64,000 nt of DNA from CAUUCX01 sp041844835 (lineage in GTDB: Bacteria > Bacillota > Clostridia > Peptostreptococcales > Anaerovoracaceae), in contig JBGZBU010000013.1 of the NCBI GenBank assembly GCA_041844835.1, positions 14,469 to 78,468 on the forward strand, written 5' to 3'. A model generated the notes under the pieces. That model made no database searches. It was not told the origin of the DNA and saw nothing but the letters and a program-made list of their open reading frames with translations. The number at the start of each line of letters is the position of its first letter. The stretch's first letter is position 1. The position numbers were made by a program, and so were the translations under genes. Of the stretch, positions 46,514 to 54,672 are shown piece after piece.

Positions 46514-49500
46514 TCAGTTCACTCCTGCCGGACGATCCGCCATTTTCAAGGAAATGACCTTGGATATTCCCTGCTCCGGCATGGTAACTCCGTAGAGCAC
46601 GTCCGCATACTCCATCGTAGCTTTTTGATGCGTAACAATCGCAAATTGAATATCCTTAAAGTTTTTAAGATAATTTGCAAAACGCGAAATATTGTTTTCA
46701 TCAAGCGCGGCTTCCACCTCGTCCAATATGCAAAACGGCGTGGGTTTCGCTTTCAGAACTGCAAACATCAGCGCAATTGCCGTCATCGTTTTTTCTCCGC
46801 CCGACATGAGATTTATATTTTGCAATTTCTTGCCGGGGGGCTGTGCGACGATGTCCACCCCCGACTGCAGAGGATCGTCCTCATTATCAAGACGCAGCTC
46901 CGCTATGCCGCCGCCGAAAAGCTCCTGAAAAACCGTTTCAAAATTGTGAGCTATTTCATCAAAACTCGTCTTGAATTTTGTGCGGATCGTCTTTTCCATA
47001 TTTCTTATGATATCGTTCAGATTGTCCATCGCCGACAATATATCCTCACGCTGCGTTGTCAAAAATTCGTAACGCGTGGAAACTTCGTCATATTCCGATA
47101 TCGCGCCCACGTTCACATCCCCAAGATCCTTAATTCTCTTTCTGAGTATTCGACTTTGTCTGACGCTCTCATTCACCGCGAATCTGTCGTCTTTCATGCT
47201 CAGCGCCTGCGCATACGGAATCTCGTATTCATCCCACAATCTGTTTTTATAGTTGTCTATCTGCACCTCGTATTTTGCCTGTTTGATCTCGCTTTGATAT
47301 TTCAAATCCTGTCCCGCCGCCAGTTCATTTTCAAGGCGCTCTTTTTCCGCACTTGCCTCGGCAAGCCTCAGAGCCGTTTTTTCACGATCTTCTTTCAGCT
47401 CCTTTATATATCTTTCACTCGCATTTCTTTCAATCTCGATATCTTCCATACTGCGTCCGTCCCCGAGAGATATGTTTTCAATCCTTTCGCGCTCACCGTC
47501 CAAAGCGGCGAGTTCCTCACGCTTTGAGACTATCAGAGATGTGCTCTCTTCTATCCCGCTTACGGCCCCTGATATTGTGTCGGAAAGTCTGATTTTTTCA
47601 TTTTCCTTATCGTTGAGATTTATTCGCAAACTCGTGATTCTTTCACTCATTTCATCGGCTTGTTTTTTTCGTTCATCGTAAAGGGCCTCGTTTCGCTCCG
47701 CAAATTCTTCGGTATTCGTGATGTCGTGCTTCAGTGACTCCACGTCGGCATCAATAATTTTAATGCGCTCGTTGATTCCGGCGTTTTGCTCCGCTATGGA
47801 TTTCTCTTCACGCTCCGCCCGCTCACAAAATCCAAGAATTCCCTCCTGCTCCTGCCTGATAAGTTCCGCCCTGCTGTTTATATTCAACTCTTCAAATTCA
47901 AGCTCTTTCAGCTCATCCCTTAAAGCGGATATTTCTCCGCTCATGCCGGCAATCAATTTTTCCGAGTTGGCAAGACTGTCCATGATCGCCGAAAATCTTT
48001 TCTCATCTTCATTAATAATTTCCTCGAGTTTTGAGATCTCGGCTTTCCGTTCAAATATATTTGCACTTTTGTTTTTGTACGCCCCGCCGGTAATTGAACC
48101 GCCCGTGCTTATTATCTCCCCTTCGAGCGTTACAAACTTGTACGCTCCTCCCGTCCTTTCCGATTTCGCACATTCGATGGCGTTTTTCAGATTGTCGAAC
48201 ACCAAAACATTACCCAAGAGATATTTCATGATATCATAATAGCAATCGTCAAAATCTATGCAGTCTATCGCTGCGCCGATGAATCCTCTATGGTTGTTTT
48301 TCATATCGGATTTTAAAACCCCGCGTACGGAATCCATAGGCAGGAATGTAATTCGCCCCGCCTTGTTCGCCTTTAAAATTTCAATGCCCTTGCGCGCATC
48401 CCCTGCGGTTTTGCAGACCACATTTTGAAGTGAAGCACCGAGAGCCGTTTCTATCGCAAGCTCATATCCCGCAGGAACGTTCAAAAGATCCGCGACAACA
48501 CCTACAACTCCCTTGATTCCGGTCTTCATTATGAATTTGACGGGATAGTTAAAACCCTCATAGTTAGCTTCCATCTCTTCAATGACTTTTTTACGAGCCT
48601 TGTTTTTTTCAAGAGCAATGCCGATCTCATCCTTGCTTATTTTATTTTCTTTCTCAGCAGCAACAAGGTCGTTGTATTTGCCCATCATTTCATTGAGCGA
48701 TTGTTGTCTTGAATCGAATTTACGGCGATTTTCCGCATGTTCGTTTTCTATAGCTGCCAGCTGATACCTGATTTCATCATCCCTGCTGCGGCGCGTTTCG
48801 TCTTCAAGCGAAAGATCGACGCTCCGCTTTTCGAGGCTTTCCAGCATGTTCAGAAGTGATTTTTTTTCGGATTCCAAATCGCTGATTTTCTTGTGAAGCT
48901 CAAAAAGTTGACTTTTTGCGCCATCCGATTTTTTTAGAATGGCAGCCATGTCCCCGTTTAGAACCGCAAGGTTACCGCTCTCCGCCAAAAGCGCCTGCTC
49001 CGCTGATTTTTTCCCCTCTTCCGCGCGAGATAATTTTTCGTGCAATTCTTCAAGGGATTCCTGATTGGATTTGATTCCGCTTTCCAATTTCTCTATATCA
49101 TCAGCCAATCGCGATTTGTCTCTTGCTATTCCGGCGAGCCTCTCGATGTTTACATCGCCCGTACGTTTGACGGCATTCAGTTCGTCGATGAGTTTCAGAA
49201 AGATATCCGTATTCTCCCCTATCTCCCTGTCGAGACGGCTGCGTTTTTTCTCAAGCTCCGCAATCTCGCTTTCGATCTCGTTTTTACCCAGGCGCGCGGA
49301 ATCAATCGCCATCGCCGCCTCCATGATATCATCTTTTGCATACTCATTTTTAAGCTGCAGACTGTCAATGCCGTGAAGTATTATATTTATTTCGAGATCT
49401 TTATATTCTTCCTTGAGAGCCAAATATTCCTTCGCTTTTTTACTGTCCTCGCGCAGGCCGTCTATTCGCCCCTCGATTTCTCCGATAATATCATTTACGC

Positions 49501-50068
49501 GCTCAAGATTGGCGCCGGCGGATGCCAGTTTCCGCTCCGCTTCCGCCTTGCGCGTGCGGTACATCACCACGCCCGCGGCTTCTTCAAAGATTTCACGCCT
49601 GCTCTCGGCCTTATTGCTCACAATTTCGGCAATCTTACCCTGACCTATCAGGGAATATCCGTCAACGCCTATCCCCGTATCCATTATCAGCTCTCTTATA
49701 TCGCGCAACCTGCACGGATTGCCGTTAATGGCATATTCGCTTTCACCGGAACGATACATTCTGCGCATTATGGAGACCTCATCATAATCCAGAGGCAAAA
49801 TTTTGTTCACATTATCCAAAGTGAGGATAACCTCAGCCATTCCGCGCATTCGTCTGTTTGCGGTGCCGGCGAAGATGACTTCCTCCATTTTACCGCCGCG
49901 CAGCATTTTGGGGCTCTGCTCGCCGAGGACCCATCTGATCGCATCACTTATATTGGACTTGCCGCTTCCATTCGGTCCCACAATACAGGTAATCCCGTCC
50001 GTAAATTCGATACTGACAGGATCTGAAAAAGATTTGAAACCGTGTATATCAATTCGTCTTAAATACAT
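46514..50068 (-). CDS. smc: Chromosome segregation ATPase SMC
   Basis: 1184 residues. Walker A GPNGSGKSNISDAIRWVLGEQ at about 32, long coiled coils, hinge near 500-640 (GIKGVVGVVADLLNVPAGYELAIETALGASLQNVV), second coiled coil, then ABC signature LMSGGEKTMTAIALMFA and Walker B FCILDEVEAALDE near 1080-1120. It compacts and separates chromosomes with ScpAB. It starts 14 bases after rnc. Confidence 0.98.
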   Translation of the reverse strand: MYLRRIDIHGFKSFSDPVSIEFTDGITCIVGPNGSGKSNISDAIRWVLGEQSPKMLRGGKMEEVIFAGTANRRMRGMAEVILTLDNVNKILPLDYDEVSIMRRMYRSGESEYAINGNPCRLRDIRELIMDTGIGVDGYSLIGQGKIAEIVSNKAESRREIFEEAAGVVMYRTRKAEAERKLASAGANLERVNDIIGEIEGRIDGLREDSKKAKEYLALKEEYKDLEINIILHGIDSLQLKNEYAKDDIMEAAMAIDSARLGKNEIESEIAELEKKRSRLDREIGENTDIFLKLIDELNAVKRTGDVNIERLAGIARDKSRLADDIEKLESGIKSNQESLEELHEKLSRAEEGKKSAEQALLAESGNLAVLNGDMAAILKKSDGAKSQLFELHKKISDLESEKKSLLNMLESLEKRSVDLSLEDETRRSRDDEIRYQLAAIENEHAENRRKFDSRQQSLNEMMGKYNDLVAAEKENKISKDEIGIALEKNKARKKVIEEMEANYEGFNYPVKFIMKTGIKGVVGVVADLLNVPAGYELAIETALGASLQNVVCKTAGDARKGIEILKANKAGRITFLPMDSVRGVLKSDMKNNHRGFIGAAIDCIDFDDCYYDIMKYLLGNVLVFDNLKNAIECAKSERTGGAYKFVTLEGEIISTGGSITGGAYKNKSANIFERKAEISKLEEIINEDEKRFSAIMDSLANSEKLIAGMSGEISALRDELKELEFEELNINSRAELIRQEQEGILGFCERAEREEKSIAEQNAGINERIKIIDADVESLKHDITNTEEFAERNEALYDERKKQADEMSERITSLRINLNDKENEKIRLSDTISGAVSGIEESTSLIVSKREELAALDGERERIENISLGDGRSMEDIEIERNASERYIKELKEDREKTALRLAEASAEKERLENELAAGQDLKYQSEIKQAKYEVQIDNYKNRLWDEYEIPYAQALSMKDDRFAVNESVRQSRILRKRIKDLGDVNVGAISEYDEVSTRYEFLTTQREDILSAMDNLNDIIRNMEKTIRTKFKTSFDEIAHNFETVFQELFGGGIAELRLDNEDDPLQSGVDIVAQPPGKKLQNINLMSGGEKTMTAIALMFAVLKAKPTPFCILDEVEAALDENNISRFANYLKNFKDIQFAIVTHQKATMEYADVLYGVTMPEQGISKVISLKMADRPAGVN

Positions 50069-50081
50069 ACGCCGATAACTC

Positions 50082-50843
50082 CTAGTCTCCTCTCATGCTT
50101 CGCAGCGCAGAAAGCGCGGATTGCTGCTCAGCTTCTTTTTTTGTTCTGCCGCTTCCCTCGCCCACCTTTTTTCCGTCGAGCAGCAGCTCTACAAAAAAAG
50201 TCTTGGCATGATCCGGTCCATCGGAATCCACAAGGTTATATCGTATATAATCCTTCGCGTCCATGCCGCTGCTTTGGATGTATTCCTGAAATTCGGATTT
50301 AAAATCGGCAAACAATTTGCCGGCGATCGCGGCATCTATCGTATCCTCAAAAACATCAAAAGCGAAATCAAAGCACGCTTCGTAGCCGGAATCTATAAAA
50401 AGAGCTCCTATGATCGCTTCTACCGCATCAGATAAAATGGAATCGGCGTCGCGACCTCCCGATTGTTCCACGCTGCGCCCCAACAGCAGAAAATCGCCCA
50501 CTTCCAGATCCCTTGCGATATTTGCAAGAGAATGCTCGCAGACGATTTGCGACCTGAGCTTTGACAGATCCCCCTCATCGGCGGAGATCCGATCAAACAA
50601 TATCTTGGAGATCACGGCGTCAAGCACGGCGTCTCCGAGAAACTCAAGGCGCTCGTTATCACCGCCGCGCCCCGACAGGTAGCATGCCTTACCCTTAACT
50701 CTGTCCCCGGATTGCTGCGGAATATATGAACTGTGCGTAAGCGCCTTTTTCAACCAGTCTATATCATGAAAATTGCTTGCAATCTCCATATTTGAAAAAT
50801 CGGTATTTCTCTTTTTTTTGCCGGTGCTATAAAACTTCCTCAC
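50082..50843 (-). CDS. rnc: Ribonuclease III
   Basis: 253 residues. Signature NERLEFLGDAVLDAV (about 63-77) with the catalytic acidic residues, then the second acidic site in DAVEAIIGALFIDSGY. A dsRNA-binding domain fills about 180-253 (KEAEQQSALSALRSM). Start is GTG 50843, overlapping the end of plsX by 17 bases; the ATG 18 codons later lacks a ribosome site. The loop near 50 (GDRVKGKACYLSGRGGD) is longer than usual. Confidence 0.95.
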   Translation of the reverse strand: MRKFYSTGKKKRNTDFSNMEIASNFHDIDWLKKALTHSSYIPQQSGDRVKGKACYLSGRGGDNERLEFLGDAVLDAVISKILFDRISADEGDLSKLRSQIVCEHSLANIARDLEVGDFLLLGRSVEQSGGRDADSILSDAVEAIIGALFIDSGYEACFDFAFDVFEDTIDAAIAGKLFADFKSEFQEYIQSSGMDAKDYIRYNLVDSDGPDHAKTFFVELLLDGKKVGEGSGRTKKEAEQQSALSALRSMRGD

Positions 50844-51849
50844 CTAATCCGATCTCCTCAATTTTGTACATCACATCCTCAATTTGAGAAACAACATCTT
50901 TTTCCGCAAATGGAAGCGCCTGCAATATCGCATTCTTGACCGAATCCGAACCGGATGAACCGTGCATCTTGACTACCGGACCTCTAATTCCCAGTATAGG
51001 GGCTCCACCGTATTTTGAATAGTCGAAATCGCTCTTTATTTCTTTCAGCTTATCTACCAGCAGCAGCGTACCGATCTTTGCCGCAACGCCTGATGAAAAC
51101 TTCTTTTTGATCATGCTGAAAATGCTCCATGCAAGCCCCTCCGTGAGTTTCAGCACGACATTTCCCACAAAACCGTTGCAAACTATTATGTCCACGACTC
51201 CTTCCGGAATATCTCTGGCTTCAACATTTCCCACAAAATTGAGATCACTTTTCGCGAGCAACTCACGGGCCGCTTTCACTTCGGTACTGCCCTTATTTTC
51301 TTCCACTCCGATGTTGAGCAGACCTACCGTGGGATTTTTTCTGCCAAGCACATTTTCCATGTATATATTTCCCATTACGGCAAATTCCAAATAATTGTTC
51401 GGTTTGCATTCGGAATTCGCACCGGCATCGACCAACAGCGAAGCCCCGCCTTTCGCAAGCGGATATATGCTTGCAAGAACGGGTCGGTATATGCCTTGAA
51501 TTCTTCCCAAAATAAACAATCCGCCCGCCATAACCGCGCCGGTATTGCCGCAGGAGACAAAGACATCCCCCTCGCCGTTTTTCAGCAGTTCAAATCCTAC
51601 GACCATTGAAGAATCTTTCTTCGTCCTGATCGACTTGACCGGAGGATCATCGCTTTCAATAACTTCAGAGGCATGTCTCACAAGAATTTGATCTTTATTG
51701 TATTTATATTTGGAAAGCTCTCTGTTTATGGCATCCTCACGCCCGACTATTATAACCTGATGCGGCATCTCCTTAATTGCCTTGACCGCGCCTTTTACAA
51801 CAGCCTCGGGAGCGTTGTCGCCGCCCATTCCGTCAACTATTACTCTCAT
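50827..51849 (-). CDS. plsX: Phosphate acyltransferase PlsX
   Basis: 340 residues from ATG 51849 (AAGAGGTG upstream). VDGMGGDNAPEAVVKGA at the start, VSCGNTGAVMAGG and ILGIRGPVVKMHGSS are family markers. It converts acyl-ACP to acyl-phosphate for PlsY. In many Bacillota acpP lies between plsX and rnc, but here rnc overlaps plsX directly. Confidence 0.97.
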   Translation of the reverse strand: MRVIVDGMGGDNAPEAVVKGAVKAIKEMPHQVIIVGREDAINRELSKYKYNKDQILVRHASEVIESDDPPVKSIRTKKDSSMVVGFELLKNGEGDVFVSCGNTGAVMAGGLFILGRIQGIYRPVLASIYPLAKGGASLLVDAGANSECKPNNYLEFAVMGNIYMENVLGRKNPTVGLLNIGVEENKGSTEVKAARELLAKSDLNFVGNVEARDIPEGVVDIIVCNGFVGNVVLKLTEGLAWSIFSMIKKKFSSGVAAKIGTLLLVDKLKEIKSDFDYSKYGGAPILGIRGPVVKMHGSSGSDSVKNAILQALPFAEKDVVSQIEDVMYKIEEIGLGEEVL

Positions 51850-51966
51850 ATCACACCTCTTATCAATACGACGCATCTGCCAGCGTTCAGCCTGCACGAT
51901 GCAGGTACATCACAATTTTTATATGCTGATTACAGATACTTATTATACTATTAAAACAGCTGTTTT

Positions 51967-52425
51967 TCAATTTTGCGCACGTATGTCAAGATACATGGCT
52001 TCGGGGAAACAGGTGCTCCCGCGCTGCGGACAGGAATCGCAATCAAACAAACCCAGTGAATTTTCCATAGGAACGCTTGAAAAACCGAGTTTTCTAAAAA
52101 AATCGGGCGCGCGTGCAACCAACCATAATCTAGCCGCACCCTCGGCTTTTGCCCGTTTGAGCAGCACTTCAAACAGCGCCGCGCCCAAACCGATGCCGCG
52201 GTATTCATCTTCCGTCGCGATACCGTCCAAAACGTATTGTCCGAGGCGCAGCCCCAGGATCGCGCCGCCTGCGAGGCGATGGTTTGACAAATCGACAGCT
52301 TCCCAGCATTCCAGAATATCTGTGGGCGCGCCCTCACTGCCCATTTCCAAGCCTTTTGCCGTCATCATTTCGGCAAGCCGCATATAGTCGTCTGTCTCTC
52401 GTATTACGATATTTTCGTTGTTCAT
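51967..52425 (-). CDS. GNAT-family N-acetyltransferase with cysteine-rich tail
   Basis: 152 residues. Acetyl-CoA motif DEYRGIGLGAALFEVLLKRAK at about 76-96 and FFRKLGFSSVP near 113 fit GNAT. The tail DCDSCPQRGSTCFPEAM has three cysteines (CxxC and a third six residues on), which could bind metal. The upstream gene, a lipid kinase, overlaps it by four bases. The substrate is unknown; a resemblance to ArgA-like GNATs is faint. Confidence 0.78.
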   Translation of the reverse strand: MNNENIVIRETDDYMRLAEMMTAKGLEMGSEGAPTDILECWEAVDLSNHRLAGGAILGLRLGQYVLDGIATEDEYRGIGLGAALFEVLLKRAKAEGAARLWLVARAPDFFRKLGFSSVPMENSLGLFDCDSCPQRGSTCFPEAMYLDIRAQN

Positions 52426-53354
52426 AGCATACCTTTTTCCTGCTTCGCATTATTTCCGGGAATATTTATTCTGAATCTTTTTTCGAGTACCGAAAATTCC
52501 AGCGGGAAATCGGCGCCTTTCTCCCCGTCCACATCAGTGCCGATCTCACGATCCGAGCTTATCCTGAGCTTGTTCGTCTGAAAGTATATGACGTTTTTAC
52601 TCTCCTGATGCTTTCCGTGAAGAGTATTGAAAAATAAAGGTCCTACCTCATATATCGGCATTTTTTTAAAGATAATTACATCGAGCAAACCGTCATTGAT
52701 ATCGGAAAACGGAGAAAGTTTTTTAAACCCTCCCGCCGATCTTCCATTCATGACAAGCATGAAAAATATTTCAAGATCATCGGTGAATTCGTCGCTTTCA
52801 ATTCTGACCGGAACGGGCGAAAAATTATGCAGCTCCTGAAATCCTCTCATGTAGTATGAGAACATCCCCAATATATTTTTAAGATCCGGATCCGTTTTCT
52901 GACTTATATCGACAAGCGCGCCGATTGCCGCAACATTAATAAAATACCTGTCATTCACTTTGCCCACATCGGAATATGTGTACTCGCCCCCCAGCGCGAC
53001 ATCTATCATGCTTTCTATGTCGCCCGGCAGACCCAGGTGGTATGCGAAATCGTTTGCCGTTCCGGCGGGGAATATAGCGAGCGGCAGATGAATATTGTTT
53101 TTTATCATTGAATTCACGCAAACATTTATAGTTCCATCGCCGCCTGCAACAACAACCTGCCTGTACATATCCTGTTCCATATTTGCAAGAAACAAGTCGA
53201 TTGTTCCTTCAATATCGGCGCGTATAGGAATTGTTACCAGGCGTTCGGCCTGAAACTTTCGGATTATCGCGTCCAGATTATTGCTGAAATAACCGTTGCC
53301 CGAATTCGGATTGTAAAACAATAAAACCCTTTTCCCCTCATTATTTATGTTCAT
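52422..53354 (-). CDS. Diacylglycerol/lipid kinase family protein (YegS/DgkB)
   Basis: 310 residues. N-terminal LLFYNPNSGNGYF, nucleotide site VVAGGDGTINVCVN (about 65-78) and FPAGTANDFAYHLG are typical of the family. A C-terminal beta-sandwich follows. It phosphorylates diacylglycerol or a related lipid, which recycles lipid from cell envelope polymer synthesis. It overlaps folC by 14 bases and the GNAT gene by four. Confidence 0.9.
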   Translation of the reverse strand: MNINNEGKRVLLFYNPNSGNGYFSNNLDAIIRKFQAERLVTIPIRADIEGTIDLFLANMEQDMYRQVVVAGGDGTINVCVNSMIKNNIHLPLAIFPAGTANDFAYHLGLPGDIESMIDVALGGEYTYSDVGKVNDRYFINVAAIGALVDISQKTDPDLKNILGMFSYYMRGFQELHNFSPVPVRIESDEFTDDLEIFFMLVMNGRSAGGFKKLSPFSDINDGLLDVIIFKKMPIYEVGPLFFNTLHGKHQESKNVIYFQTNKLRISSDREIGTDVDGEKGADFPLEFSVLEKRFRINIPGNNAKQEKGML

Positions 53355-54654
53355 TGAAAAACATCCTCCTCACATCTCCGACAAGATAAAGCGAACCCGC
53401 GAAAAGCAATACATCATAATTCTTTCGGCGCATTTCATCCATGGCACAACCGTATGCGGTTTCAATATCTCCGCAGAAAATTACTTTTTGCTTCTTTTCC
53501 AGAAGCGTTTTTCCAAGTTCGGCGCCCGGAAGGCCTCGTTCACCCTCAATCTCCGTTACTATAAAATCGCACCGCAGTTCCGCAAGAATTTCGCACATCG
53601 ACTCATACTGCTTATCCTTGAGAATTGCGAGCATGCACAGTATTTTTTTGTCCCCATGCAGCATTTTCATATTATCGGTCAGCGCGCGAATGCTTTCGAC
53701 ATTATGCGCCCCGTCCGCGATTACAGGCGGATTCTCACAAAGCTGCTCAAATCTGCCCGGAAGATTCGCCGCCGAAATCGCCCTGCGAACCTGCTTGGAA
53801 GAAATGCTGATCATCCTTTTTTTTCGCAAGATTTCAATTGCCGTAAGCGCTGTGACAACATTTGTAATCTGATGCTTTCCCCGCATCCCGGGCGTCATTA
53901 TGCCGTAATTCACCCCCTGCAGGGTCACGCTGAATTTTTCGCCATTTTCGCCGTCTTCGCCGTCTTTTGAGATTATCGGAACAATACCCGCGGTATCATA
54001 AAGCGGCGCACCGAGCTCATATGCTCTTTTTGCGATTACCCGCGCCGCCTCCGGGATTTTTACGCTGATTACAAGCGGCGCCCCCGGCTTGATGATGCCC
54101 GCCTTTTCGTAAGCTATTTCCTCTATGGTCTCGCCCAATCTTTCCGTATGATCGTACGAAATGGATGTTATAACGCTGACAAGGGGATTTTGGATAATAT
54201 TGGTCGAGTCGCCCGTTCCGCCCAGTCCCACTTCAAATACTGCAAAATCGACTTTTTTTCTTTTAAAATAAAGAAAAGCCATAGCCGTAAGAATCTCAAA
54301 CTCCGTCGGAGATTCATAACCGTCAAGCAGCATTTCATCAACTTTATCATTTATTTCATCAAGCAAATGCAATATATCTGCGTCGGAAATCATCGCATCA
54401 TCTGCCGTAATCCGTTCATTAAAAACCGTGACGAACGGTGATGTAAAAATCCCGACACTGCAGCCCGCCTCACGCAAAACCCGATAAATATATGTCGATA
54501 CGGATCCCTTGCCGTTGGTGCCGGCGACATGTATGCATTTCAAGTCATCTTGCGGATCTCCGAGCATTTTCATCAGCCTTTTCATCCTATCAAGCCCCAA
54601 AACGCTGCCAAAAGCCGCATATCTTGCCAATTTTTCTTCAATTGATCTATTCAT
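53341..54654 (-). CDS. folC: Folylpolyglutamate/dihydrofolate synthase
   Basis: 437 residues of the Mur-ligase fold. P-loop HVAGTNGKGSVSTYIYRVL (about 42-60), FTSPFVTVFNERI, EVGLGGTGDSTN and ADGAHNVESIRAL are all present. It adds glutamates to folates. It follows valS by 18 bases, the order valS-folC seen in many Bacillota. Confidence 0.96.
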   Translation of the reverse strand: MNRSIEEKLARYAAFGSVLGLDRMKRLMKMLGDPQDDLKCIHVAGTNGKGSVSTYIYRVLREAGCSVGIFTSPFVTVFNERITADDAMISDADILHLLDEINDKVDEMLLDGYESPTEFEILTAMAFLYFKRKKVDFAVFEVGLGGTGDSTNIIQNPLVSVITSISYDHTERLGETIEEIAYEKAGIIKPGAPLVISVKIPEAARVIAKRAYELGAPLYDTAGIVPIISKDGEDGENGEKFSVTLQGVNYGIMTPGMRGKHQITNVVTALTAIEILRKKRMISISSKQVRRAISAANLPGRFEQLCENPPVIADGAHNVESIRALTDNMKMLHGDKKILCMLAILKDKQYESMCEILAELRCDFIVTEIEGERGLPGAELGKTLLEKKQKVIFCGDIETAYGCAMDEMRRKNYDVLLFAGSLYLVGDVRRMFFNEHK

Positions 54655-54672
54655 TTATCCTGCCTGAAAGTT

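Noticed and set aside
46325..47527. 400-codon open frame on the plus strand
   Set aside because: It is antisense to smc and ftsY, which are certain genes; its translation is low complexity (Ser-rich, then Phe/Ile/Arg-rich) with no domain.
49040..50026. 328-codon plus-strand open frame
   Set aside because: Antisense shadow of the N-terminal half of smc; no recognisable motif or ribosome site.
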